Shown here: positions 1 to 7,598 of the stretch, one piece after another
Layout: the number at the start of each line of letters is the position of its first letter
How positions within the stretch are numbered: position 1 is the first letter of the stretch
Source: Lacticigenium naphthae DSM 19658
GTDB lineage: Bacteria > Bacillota > Bacilli > Lactobacillales > Carnobacteriaceae_A
Assembly (NCBI RefSeq): GCF_000425865.1
Contig: NZ_AUEG01000001.1
Coordinates: 517,998-581,997, forward strand
DNA: 64,000 nt
Reading direction: 5' to 3'
Notes under the pieces: model-generated
What the model was told of the DNA's origin: nothing
The model's database searches: none
Seen by the model: only the letters and a program-made list of their open reading frames with translations
Program-made: the position numbers and the translations under genes

Positions 1-2027
1 TAATTCTTATTATCTAGTTCGACCAATGAATCTTTAAACAATTCGGCCACTTCACCGCCAGAATAACCTTCTACAAATCCAACAAACATAAAGTCTGCTT
101 CCTCGGCATCAAATACGGTGACGAATCCATTAATGGCATTCTCATCCATTTCAGCATCAAAGTATTCTCCCGTACCCGTTTTGGCCGCAAAGTTTCTATT
201 TAATCCATCGAGAGTTTTCGCCGTTCCATTGTCGGAGGTAATGACTTTTTTCAAGGCTTCTTTCACCCATTCAGCAGCTTCACTAGAAACAACTTGTTTG
301 GATTCAGATTCCTCTGATCCTTGCAACAATTTCGGGTACACTAGTTTGCCCTTATTCCCAATAGAACTATAAAAGACAGCTTGGTGAATCGGACTCATTA
401 ATAGCTCTCCCTGGCCATATGCTGTATTGACCAATAACAATTCGGTATCCAAACTGCCTGAATTTGACAGCTGAGCTGCTTCCATGGATAGAGGCAAATC
501 AACTGTTTCTTTGAATGGGTAACGTTGTAGTCCTTCTGACAGTGTTTCTGCTCCCATTTCGATCGCTTGTTTGGCAAAATAGATGTTATCCGAATAAATT
601 AAAGCATCTTCTAAATTTACTTGAGTAGGTGTTGCATTGACCCGCGCAACTGCATAATCTCCCCAAGTTTCATCTTTTGTCCACTGGCTTCCTTCAATGG
701 TCAGCGCCTCTTTTGGGTCGATCGTCTGACTGTCCAGTCCGATTGCAGCTGTTACCATTTTAAATGTTGAAGCTGGTGCATAGAGTGAGGTAAATCGATT
801 GAGGAAAGGTTGTCCTTCATCTTCTAGATATTCAGTGTATTCATCTTGTGTCAGTCCACGCATCATTTTTGTCGGATCGTAAGCCGGTGAACTGGTCAGA
901 ACCATTAATTCTCCCGTCTGGGGATGGCTGACAACAGCTGCTCCTCTTTCCCCTTCTAATTGTTGATACGCTAATCTCTGTTTCTCTGCATCGATTGTGA
1001 GTGCAATTGTTTCTCCATTTTCAACTTCGCGAGAAATCAAAGTATTTTTGACTTCGCCTTCTTCATCAAGGATAACGATAGAGCCACCTTCTTGACTGGA
1101 CAAACGATCATTTAATTGAAATTCTAAACCAGATTTCCCAATTTGATCTGTTTCAGTCAAAGACGGATTTTTTTCGATATCTTCAGCAGTCACATTCCCT
1201 ATGTATCCAATCAGATGGGCTCCTGCCTCTTGCAGTGGATACACACGGGTCGTGGTTTCTTGATATATAATGCCATTTAACTCGGGTGTGTTTCCTTCCT
1301 CTACAATAGTAACAGGCACAAAACTATCGTCAGTGACCCAACTTTGTTCGAGAAGTCTTTCCAATTCTTCCCTGTCAACAAGAAGTTCTTCACTGATAGT
1401 CGCCAAGGCCTCTCCTTTTTCATCGCCTGTTCCCAGTTGCCCCGGATAAAGACCTGCTTGATAAGCGTTCCCCTCTCCTGCCAGCAAATTTCCATTGCGA
1501 TCGAGAAGTTCTCCTCTTTTTCCTTTTTCTTTGTTCAATCGAACAGTGTCTCCTGTTTTCATTTCCGGAAACAACAAATTCGGATTCCAATTTATGAAAT
1601 AGCCTTCTTCTTGTTCGATCAACTGGCTCTCAAAGGTAACCCCTTCTATTTCCCCTAGAGCCGTTTCAAAGGTGGCTTTGTACTGGAAAGTCAAGGGGAG
1701 GTTTTCCCCAGTTAGTTCGATATCTTCATCGATCCTGATTTCAGATACCCCAATACCGTCATAAATCGTGGATATTCTTTCACTGACTGCCTCGGGGGTT
1801 GTTTCGTTTCCCTGAAGGGAATCCTCAGAAAAAAACTGGCCCAGCTCATCATATTTACGCTCTTCCAATACCGAAACGAAATGGGCAATTCTTTCTTTTT
1901 GTTCTTGTTCTTTACGTGATTCGCTCCACTGGAAAAACAAAAAGACAATGAGTAGGAGGAGCAAGATCACTCCTGCGACTTTTACAAAAACATTGGTTTG
2001 CTTTTTATTTCTATTTTTTTTGACCAC
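1..2027 (-). CDS. Class B penicillin-binding protein, PBP5/MecA-like (3' end beyond window)
   Basis: D,D-transpeptidase that cross-links peptidoglycan on the outer membrane face. A basic cytoplasmic tip and one membrane segment (about residues 14-34) are followed by an NTF2-like MecA_N domain, a dimerisation domain and the transpeptidase domain. The catalytic triad motifs are visible: STFK (in APASTFKMVTA), SDN (YSDN) and KTGTG. About 675 codons lie in the window, close to the full length of low-affinity PBP5/PBP3-type proteins (about 670-680), so only the extreme C-terminus is missing. The ATG at 2032 is a trap, because it runs into a stop after 16 codons. The frame that stays open to position 3 begins at GTG 2027, eight bases after the ribosome site AAGGGAG. 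That site overlaps the stop of the upstream gene, so the two are probably co-transcribed. Family known; low beta-lactam affinity is inferred only. Confidence 0.9.
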   Translation of the reverse strand, partial: MVKKNRNKKQTNVFVKVAGVILLLLLIVFLFFQWSESRKEQEQKERIAHFVSVLEERKYDELGQFFSEDSLQGNETTPEAVSERISTIYDGIGVSEIRIDEDIELTGENLPLTFQYKATFETALGEIEGVTFESQLIEQEEGYFINWNPNLLFPEMKTGDTVRLNKEKGKRGELLDRNGNLLAGEGNAYQAGLYPGQLGTGDEKGEALATISEELLVDREELERLLEQSWVTDDSFVPVTIVEEGNTPELNGIIYQETTTRVYPLQEAGAHLIGYIGNVTAEDIEKNPSLTETDQIGKSGLEFQLNDRLSSQEGGSIVILDEEGEVKNTLISREVENGETIALTIDAEKQRLAYQQLEGERGAAVVSHPQTGELMVLTSSPAYDPTKMMRGLTQDEYTEYLEDEGQPFLNRFTSLYAPASTFKMVTAAIGLDSQTIDPKEALTIEGSQWTKDETWGDYAVARVNATPTQVNLEDALIYSDNIYFAKQAIEMGAETLSEGLQRYPFKETVDLPLSMEAAQLSNSGSLDTELLLVNTAYGQGELLMSPIHQAVFYSSIGNKGKLVYPKLLQGSEESESKQVVSSEAAEWVKEALKKVITSDNGTAKTLDGLNRNFAAKTGTGEYFDAEMDENAINGFVTVFDAEEADFMFVGFVEGYSGGEVAELFKDSLVELDNKN

Positions 2028-2040
2028 TTCATCGGCTCCC

Positions 2041-2742
2041 TTAACTATTTGTCTGTTCTTCGATAAAAATTTTCTCTTCTGCTTCACGATAGTAATCCAT
2101 TTTTTGACTAAATAATTGCCCGTTTTCAGGTGGTGTATACGTAATTGCGTTTGCACCTGCTTCGATTGTTTCTAAAATGGAAGATTCCGTCGGTCCGCCA
2201 GTTGCAATAATAGGTAAATCAGGATATTTTTTACGAATCGCTCTTACTATTCCTGCGGTCTCTTTTCCGCCGCTTATGTTAACAATATCTACTCCTGCTT
2301 CTAACCGTTCTTCTATATTAGTATATTCTGAGACCACTGAACAAATGATTGGTATATCTATTGTCTCTTCGATTGCACGAATCGTTTCAATTGGAGTTGG
2401 TGCATTCACAACTACGGCCATGCATCCATGGGCTTCAGCAAATAATGCGATATTGGCCGACCGTACTCCATGAGTTAACCCGCCTCCTACGCCAGCCATA
2501 ACAGGTGTGGTAGATACTGAAGTGATTGCCTGGATGATTCCTGGGTGCGGCGTGAAAGGATAAACAGCCATTATGCCGTGAGCGTCATTATTCATAATGA
2601 TCGCCACATCTGTAGTAAACAACAATGATTTAAATCGTTTTCCATTGATAACGATCCCACTTGCATTCTTGATTGCTTCAGGAACAGCAATGTATCCTTT
2701 CCGTAAAGCAGTCGTAATGACCGGTGTCCTTCTTTTTTCCAT
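2041..2742 (-). CDS. Conserved TIM-barrel protein of unknown function
   Basis: 233-residue soluble protein with the alternating beta-strand/helix pattern of a TIM barrel. Visible phosphate-binding-like loops are GVGGGLTHGVRS (about residues 85-96), NISGGKE (about 155-161) and ATGGPTESS (about 181-189), resembling the GG loops of IMP dehydrogenase-type or phosphate-binding barrels. I do not recognise a catalytic motif that would fix a reaction; similar proteins in lactic acid bacteria are often just called hydrolase. The ribosome site GGAGG lies eight bases before the ATG. It sits between a glucosaminidase gene (32-base gap) and a penicillin-binding protein gene (14-base gap to the GTG), on the same strand, so it is probably in one operon. 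A cell-wall role is inference from context only. Confidence 0.75.
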   Translation of the reverse strand: MEKRRTPVITTALRKGYIAVPEAIKNASGIVINGKRFKSLLFTTDVAIIMNNDAHGIMAVYPFTPHPGIIQAITSVSTTPVMAGVGGGLTHGVRSANIALFAEAHGCMAVVVNAPTPIETIRAIEETIDIPIICSVVSEYTNIEERLEAGVDIVNISGGKETAGIVRAIRKKYPDLPIIATGGPTESSILETIEAGANAITYTPPENGQLFSQKMDYYREAEEKIFIEEQTNS

Positions 2743-2774
2743 TTTTTAACCTCCATTACATTCCTTTATTACAC

Positions 2775-3362
2775 TCAATCGTATTGATTCAATGAATTTT
2801 GTTCAATGATTTCAATGATTTTTTCGGCATAAATTGGGTCGGTAGCGTAACCGGATGCAACTAATCCATAGGCAGCCTCTTTATAATTTTCAGATTCAAG
2901 AACTGCTTGATATTGCTTTGCATTCCACTGCGTACCATTTACAATCAAGTCCGCATAATCCCACATGGATTCACGCCAGTTATCATAACTGCGAAATTCA
3001 GATTTAATTTCGATCCATCCTTCTTCAGTATATTCTTTTGTGGTGAATAGACGTTCATTAGTGTTTGAATACCCTTTAATTCCGTAATAATTATTTTCTT
3101 CTTGAGAAAGAGAGCTTTTTCCCCAGTTAGATTCTAGAATTGCCTGGGCAATGGTCACACTAGGAAATAGCCCGTGTTGAATTTGAATTCTTTTTGCTTC
3201 TTCGCTGAACTTATCAATGAAGTCACTCTCACTAACCGATTCTTCCCGTTCATTCGAATGAATGGAATCAATACCGACCAGCGCAATAAAAAAAATGACC
3301 AGAAATAAAAATAAATAAATCAAACCATTTGGTTGGTTTCTTTTTTTCTTTTTAATAAACAT
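2775..3362 (-). CDS. Membrane-anchored glucosaminidase (GH73 family)
   Basis: Peptidoglycan hydrolase expected to cut N-acetylglucosaminyl bonds outside the cell. A basic N-terminus (KKKKR) and one hydrophobic segment (about residues 14-31, YLFLFLVIFFIALVGI) make an uncleaved anchor. The GH73/FlgJ-type domain fills the rest: the AILESNWGKS segment carries the family's catalytic Glu, followed by NNYYGIKG and the YATDPIYAEKI tail motif. No cell-wall binding repeats are present, so it is a short single-domain member. The start is uncertain: ATG 3362 has a GGAGGAA only two bases upstream, whereas an in-frame GTG at 3371 has no ribosome site. First gene of a probable operon with the TIM-barrel and PBP genes. 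Confidence 0.82.
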   Translation of the reverse strand: MFIKKKKRNQPNGLIYLFLFLVIFFIALVGIDSIHSNEREESVSESDFIDKFSEEAKRIQIQHGLFPSVTIAQAILESNWGKSSLSQEENNYYGIKGYSNTNERLFTTKEYTEEGWIEIKSEFRSYDNWRESMWDYADLIVNGTQWNAKQYQAVLESENYKEAAYGLVASGYATDPIYAEKIIEIIEQNSLNQYD

Positions 3363-3478
3363 TTCCTCCACACCATTTAAAAATACTTGAAGTCCTTATT
3401 ATACTATTTATTTTAAATTATTAAAGTAGTCCTTACTATCTACTTAGACAAAGATTTAAATAAGCTAAAACCCCATAC

Positions 3479-3608
3479 AAAAAAGAACGCTCCAAAAGGC
3501 GAACAGACCCGAATCCCTGGGCGGATACACGTAGGATAGTCGTAGACTGTCGAAGAGTATTCGTGAAGTGGACGTCGGGTCTGCCTTTTGGAGCCTGTTC
3601 CAGAAAAT
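3479..3608 (-). repeat. Dispersed dyad repeat, copy A (long hairpin)
   Basis: Fills most of the 313-base gap between the glucosaminidase and HTH genes. On the minus strand the ends pair perfectly over 12 bases (GCTCCAAAAGGC with GCCTTTTGGAGC). Inside are AGACCCGA and TCGGGTCT arms, then a T-rich stretch (TTCTTTTTT). It shares the AGACCCGA, CCACTTCACG and TCGGGTCTG blocks with copies at 5369-5459 and 38472-38568, but its loop is about 40 bases longer. The T-run means it could end transcripts of the HTH gene just upstream. A 69-codon open frame across it is an artefact of the repeat. Confidence 0.75.
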
Positions 3609-3675
3609 AATAGGTATTTAAAATCGAGAGTCCTGAAATTTTTCCTCACTCTCTTCGTTTTTGATTGGGGGACGC

Positions 3676-4200
3676 TTATTTTATTATAGTTAATTCAAAG
3701 AGGTTTTCATTTATCCATTCCAACAACTCTTTTTTCTTCATCTCTAATGGTTTGCGTTCAATATTAGCTAGTCTAAATTCAATGCGATCTTTGTAACTCC
3801 AAAAGTCGTAATTTACCTCAATTCGGAGTAGTTGACTAGATTCTCTTCTGCTTGATGATTCTTCTTCATCTTCTTGAATAAATTCCACGTGAGCAATTCC
3901 GTTCTTTATCCATTTTTGTGCAACATGGACTTTCATGTTTACAAATTCCTCTATAGGATTCATTTTGACTTCAGGAATTATATCAGCATTCCGTGCGACT
4001 TTCTTCACCAACATCCCCTCATAATCAGTAAATAGCGTCATTATCTTTTCGATGTTCTCATTTCTTAAACCTTGCTCTCCTTTTTTCCAACGATCCCAAC
4101 TTTGAGGGGAAATATTTAATTGCGATTGATAGAAAGCTTTTTCGGAAGTATATTTTTCTTTTATCGTGTAAACGACTATAGCTACAAAAGCTTCATTCAT
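3676..4200 (-). CDS. Helix-turn-helix domain protein, function unknown
   Basis: 174-residue soluble protein. Residues 1-55 form a compact helical segment with an XRE-like pattern (AFYQSQLNISPQSWDRWKKG) suited to DNA binding. The rest is charged, with an acidic patch (EDEEESSS) at the centre and a C-terminal alpha/beta part, and has no motif I recognise. Start taken at ATG 4200, eight bases after AGGAG; an upstream GTG (4209) in the same frame has no ribosome site. Transcribed divergently from the Gfo/Idh/MocA dehydrogenase, so it could control that gene. The shared gap contains a short inverted repeat (TACAC-7-GTGTA), but this is only suggestive. Confidence 0.6.
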   Translation of the reverse strand: MNEAFVAIVVYTIKEKYTSEKAFYQSQLNISPQSWDRWKKGEQGLRNENIEKIMTLFTDYEGMLVKKVARNADIIPEVKMNPIEEFVNMKVHVAQKWIKNGIAHVEFIQEDEEESSSRRESSQLLRIEVNYDFWSYKDRIEFRLANIERKPLEMKKKELLEWINENLFELTIIK

Positions 4201-4337
4201 GATCCTCACTCCTAAACTGGTTTCTTTTCTTTTATTTTACACCTAATACGTGTATAGTCAATCGGATTGTTTCCCCTTTCAATCTATTTTGGTAAGATGT
4301 AAATGACATGAGAAATTTAAGTAGGAGGAAAAGAAAA

Positions 4338-5315
4338 ATGAGAAAAATCAAATGGGGAATAATTGGGTTAGGAGATATCGCTCATAGTTTTGCTGAAAAT
4401 TTTTCAGTTGAAAATGCAGAACTCGTCGCAGTCGGTTCTAGAAATCTCCAAAAGGCGCAGGATTTTGCAGAAAAACATGCAATACCTAAGGCTTACGGAA
4501 GCTATGAAGGGTGTTTTTATGATCCTGACATTGATGTTATCTACATTGCTACACCCAATAGTTTTCACTACGAACATATTCTAGCAGCATTAAAACAGAA
4601 GAAACATGTTTTTAGCGAAAAAGCGATGATGGTCAATTACAGTGAGTTTACGGAAGCTATCAACTGTGCAAAGGAAAATAATGTTCTATTAGCAGAAGCT
4701 ATGACAATTTACCATATGCCTCTGTATCAATTGTTGAAAAAGAAAATCCAACAAAATGATTTCGGCAAACTGAAAATGGTGCATGCTTTATTTGGTAGCT
4801 ACAAACCTGCTGATGAGAACAATCGTTTCTTCAATCCGGATTTAGGTGGGGGAGCTTTACTTGATATTGGCGTTTATGCACTCAGTTTCATTCGTTACTT
4901 CATGAGTAGTAATCCAGATATCTTATCTACGACGGTTGATTTATACCCTACAGGTGTGGATGAGCAATCTAGTACTTTACTAAAAAACAAAGAAAATGAA
5001 GTGGGGACCCTGTCTTTATCTTTCCGAGCAAAGATGCCCAAACAAGGTGTAATCGTTTGTGAAGATGCATACATCACTATCACTGATTATCCACGTGCAG
5101 ACAAAGCTACTATTACCTATTCAAACGGAAAATCCGAAACTATCACTGCGGGAGATACTAAAGAAGCTATGAAATATGAAATACAAGCATTCACGGATGC
5201 AGTTGCAAACGATTCTTCCGGACCTTATATGGATTTGACTGAAGATGTAACTAAAATAATGGATACACTTTCTCGGGAGTGGGACATGAATTTAAGTAAG
5301 CACAAACCCTTTTAA
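4338..5315 (+). CDS. Gfo/Idh/MocA family oxidoreductase
   Basis: NAD(P)-dependent dehydrogenase of sugars, polyols or related compounds; the substrate cannot be read from sequence. The Rossmann nucleotide loop is at the N-terminus (GIIGLGDIA, about residues 7-15). The family EKP motif appears as EKAMMVN (about residue 94), with Ala in place of the usual Pro. The C-terminal Gfo/Idh/MocA beta-sheet domain follows, with GGGALLDIGVYAL carrying the expected Asp. 325 residues is typical. Start set at ATG 4338, ten bases after AGGAGG; an upstream in-frame ATG at 4308 lacks a ribosome site. Stands alone, divergent from the HTH gene. Confidence 0.88.
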   Translation: MRKIKWGIIGLGDIAHSFAENFSVENAELVAVGSRNLQKAQDFAEKHAIPKAYGSYEGCFYDPDIDVIYIATPNSFHYEHILAALKQKKHVFSEKAMMVNYSEFTEAINCAKENNVLLAEAMTIYHMPLYQLLKKKIQQNDFGKLKMVHALFGSYKPADENNRFFNPDLGGGALLDIGVYALSFIRYFMSSNPDILSTTVDLYPTGVDEQSSTLLKNKENEVGTLSLSFRAKMPKQGVIVCEDAYITITDYPRADKATITYSNGKSETITAGDTKEAMKYEIQAFTDAVANDSSGPYMDLTEDVTKIMDTLSREWDMNLSKHKPF

Positions 5316-5326
5316 CAAAGATAAAA

Positions 5327-5350
5327 AGGCTGGGGAAAAAGTCCCAGCCT
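5327..5350. terminator. GGCTGGG hairpin terminator
   Basis: Perfect 8-base arms AGGCTGGG/CCCAGCCT with an 8-base loop, 11 bases after the dehydrogenase stop. The T-rich side (TTTTTATC) is on the minus strand, so it is a better terminator for leftward transcripts but may act on both. The same GGCTGGGAC hairpin occurs beside repeat copy C at 38581. Confidence 0.6.
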
Positions 5351-5368
5351 CTAATCATTTCACATACT

Positions 5369-5459
5369 TTACTTTCTAAAACGTGCTCAAAAAAACAGAC
5401 CCGACTGCCACTTCACGGATAAAATATGTGGAGCTCTATTCGGGTCTGAACGTTTTTTT
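5369..5459 (+). repeat. Dispersed dyad repeat, copy B
   Basis: Closely matches the reverse complement of the copy at 38472-38568, sharing the blocks CTTTCTAAAACG, CAGACC, CCACTTCACGGAT, GGAGCTCTATTCGGGTCT and a T-run. The arms CAGACCCGA and TCGGGTCTG make a long imperfect hairpin ending in TTTTTTT. It lies between the convergent dehydrogenase and CBS-ACT genes, next to a GGCTGGG hairpin, in the same relative order as copy C. Confidence 0.75.
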
Positions 5460-5486
5460 CCACTCTCTTTTTTCTTCTTCCAAGCA

Positions 5487-6149
5487 CTATTCTTTGTCTA
5501 CTGGTGTAGTTGCAATAGAATTTTTAACTGAATACCCTTCATAACGTAATAATTCTTCAATTTCACTTGCGTCCTCAGTATCTAGTTGAATGGTCACCTC
5601 AGAAAAATCCTTGGCAATACGATGAACATAAATATGCGTAATACTCGTATTTGATTCAGCTAAAATATTAGTTATATCTTCTAATATCCCAGGATGATCT
5701 TCAGGAATATCCAAGATCAAACGTGAGCCTCGTTCATTGTAGCCAGTCAAATCAATAAAAGCTTTAAAGACATCTTTATCTGTGATAATACCAATCACAT
5801 GATTTTCTTCATCTACAACTGGTAAAACGCCTATATTGTTATCACTCATAATAGTTGCTGCTTCTTCTATTAAGGTATCTTTTGAAACAGTCTTCACATC
5901 TTTAGTCATGATTTGAGAAACCGTTGTTTTCGTAAGTAGATAATTTATTTCATGGATACTCATTTTATTCGCACGGGCAGGAGAATTTTCCAAAACTATT
6001 CCTTCTGATATCAAGCCAATTAATTTCCCATCACGAACTATTGGCAACCGATGAAAGTTATTCCCTTCCATGATATCTAAAGCATCCAGTACCCTAGTAT
6101 CCTCACTAACAGTGATAACATCTTTTGTCATATAGTGTTCCACATACAT
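5487..6149 (-). CDS. AcuB-like CBS-CBS-ACT domain protein
   Basis: 220-residue cytosolic sensor protein. Two CBS domains, opening MTKDVITVSEDTRVLDA (residue 7) and MTKDVKTVSKDTLIEEA (about residue 80), each expected to help bind an adenyl ligand, are followed by a C-terminal ACT domain (about residues 140-210, DIPEDHPGILEDIT). Length and order match Bacillus AcuB (about 214 residues), but acuA and acuC are not beside it, so an acetoin role is not supported here. The ATG follows GGAGG by seven bases. Its neighbour on the same strand, 267 bases upstream, is a K+ channel with an RCK domain. A nucleotide-sensing role is family knowledge; the partner is unknown. Confidence 0.82.
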   Translation of the reverse strand: MYVEHYMTKDVITVSEDTRVLDALDIMEGNNFHRLPIVRDGKLIGLISEGIVLENSPARANKMSIHEINYLLTKTTVSQIMTKDVKTVSKDTLIEEAATIMSDNNIGVLPVVDEENHVIGIITDKDVFKAFIDLTGYNERGSRLILDIPEDHPGILEDITNILAESNTSITHIYVHRIAKDFSEVTIQLDTEDASEIEELLRYEGYSVKNSIATTPVDKE

Positions 6150-6416
6150 ACTATTACCTCCAATTAAAAGAAAACTTCTCTTTTATATTTTTTGTAATTC
6201 CTCATTTCACTTTTGTTCATCCTGTAAACGGCAAAAACAGTTTACTCCCCATCGAATTCCGTTTTGTACACTATTTAACGATTCATCGAACGTGAAATTG
6301 GTTGAATGGCATGTCGATCTCAACGAATAGCTCTAGATAATTCTAAACTATTTAAATATAGAGCGACCCCTCTATATCCGGTATCTACAATATGTTGAAT
6401 ATCGACTCCAACTTTT
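6150..6416 (-). other. Intergenic stretch, possible gene remnant
   Basis: 267 bases between the CBS-ACT and K+ channel genes with no intact gene. On the minus strand about 30 codons stay open just after the channel stop (reading VGVDIQHIVDTGYRG..LYLNSLELSRAI), then stops accumulate in every frame. This might be the stump of a decayed gene, but the match is too short to name. No terminator hairpin was seen. Confidence 0.25.
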
Positions 6417-7454
6417 TTATTCCCTCCCTCTTTTTATTGTTTTCACTGATCGATCACCTGAAGCAATATCACTCAGTTTATTTACCTGTTCTTGTTTGCC
6501 TAAAACAATTAGTGTATCTTTGTCTTTTAATATTTCTGCAGAGCTCGGATTAAAAATCATTTTGCCATCTTGTTTTTTCTCTATCGCAATCACAATTAGT
6601 CCAGTCTTTTCCGGTATTTGTGCGGTACGTAAGCTTTGATCGATCAAATTAGATCCAGTCAGAATTTGAATCTCTTCCAAATCTAATTCGATTTCCCCAG
6701 CATAAGTAATGGTGTCTAAAAAGGCCATAACTGATGGTCTCAATAACATAGAAACCATTCGTCTCCCACCAATTTCATCTGGTAAAACTGTTTTATTCGC
6801 TCCCGCTCTTAATATCTTATCATTTGATCTTCTGTCTAGAGCTTTAGAAACAATGGTGATTTTTTCGTTTAATTCTCTCACCGTGAGAACAGTAAATAAA
6901 TTATCCGCATCTGAAGATAAGGCTGACACCAGTCCCTTTGCTTTTTTAACATTTGCATTTATTAAAGCTTCATCTGTTGTGGCGTCTGCCAAAATCACAG
7001 GAATATCCCTCGCCATCAATTGTTCGACTACATCACTTTCTCGCTCGACAACAATGAAATCTTCCCCTTTTTCAATGAGTTCCTCTATCACATAAGAGCC
7101 AGTTTTCCCTGCACCGCAAACGATATAGTGATTATTCATCTTTTCAATTCTTTCTTTCATTTTTCTTTTCCTCCAAACTTCTCGCATGTTTCCTTCAAAT
7201 ATAAAACTTGCAAGGGTAGTAATTCCATAACCTATAATGGCCATGCTGAAGAGAATCAACAAAATCGAAAAGATTTTCCCATCTGTTGTCAGAGGAGCAA
7301 CTTCTCCATATCCTACAGTAGAAATTGTGATGATCGTCATGTATAACGCATCGATCCAATTTACATTTAGCAAATTCCGATATCCTATTGTTCCAACGAC
7401 GAATAGGAGAACAACAAATAGGATCACTACTTTTTTTTTCCTTATTGACTGCAA
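6417..7454 (-). CDS. Two-TM potassium channel with RCK (TrkA-N/TrkA-C) domains
   Basis: K+ channel subunit of the MthK/YugO kind. The first membrane helix (residues 8-25) is followed by a pore loop with the selectivity filter STVGYGE (about residues 45-51), a second helix (about 62-85) and a cytosolic regulator of K+ conductance. The RCK Rossmann fold has GAGKTGSYVIEEL (about residues 114-126) and ends in an acidic strand (VVERESD). A TrkA-C domain occupies about residues 255-335. 345 residues is normal for the family. The start is TTG 7454: it is preceded at nine bases by AAAGGAGG and no ATG fits. Ligand (nucleotide or Ca2+) not determinable. Confidence 0.9.
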   Translation of the reverse strand: MQSIRKKKVVILFVVLLFVVGTIGYRNLLNVNWIDALYMTIITISTVGYGEVAPLTTDGKIFSILLILFSMAIIGYGITTLASFIFEGNMREVWRKRKMKERIEKMNNHYIVCGAGKTGSYVIEELIEKGEDFIVVERESDVVEQLMARDIPVILADATTDEALINANVKKAKGLVSALSSDADNLFTVLTVRELNEKITIVSKALDRRSNDKILRAGANKTVLPDEIGGRRMVSMLLRPSVMAFLDTITYAGEIELDLEEIQILTGSNLIDQSLRTAQIPEKTGLIVIAIEKKQDGKMIFNPSSAEILKDKDTLIVLGKQEQVNKLSDIASGDRSVKTIKRGRE

Positions 7455-7550
7455 TCTCGGATCCTCCTTTAACCGCTTTCACACAAGTTTATTTTATCAT
7501 ACATCCCTTTAAAGACCCATAACAAGAAGCCTATTTCATAAAAATAAAAA

Positions 7551-7581
7551 AGGTGAACGGGGTAGGCACCCCCGTTCACCT
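7551..7581 (-). terminator. Terminator after the ABC permease gene
   Basis: Perfect 12-base arms AGGTGAACGGGG/CCCCGTTCACCT around a 7-base loop, with a T-run on the minus strand. It lies 18 bases beyond the stop of the leftward permease gene. Confidence 0.85.
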
Positions 7582-7598
7582 TTGTTTATATAGTCTAT

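Noticed and set aside
118..372. 84-codon open frame on the plus strand
   Set aside because: Antisense shadow of the penicillin-binding protein, which is open on the other strand with all catalytic motifs.
1712..1948. 78-codon minus-strand frame
   Set aside because: Out-of-frame shadow within the PBP N-terminus; the true frame gives the membrane helix and MecA_N domain.
3440..3649. 69-codon minus-strand frame
   Set aside because: Lies across dyad repeat copy A; no ribosome site and composition follows the repeat.
6709..7346. Two plus-strand frames of 108-128 codons
   Set aside because: Antisense of the K+ channel RCK domain, which has clear motifs.
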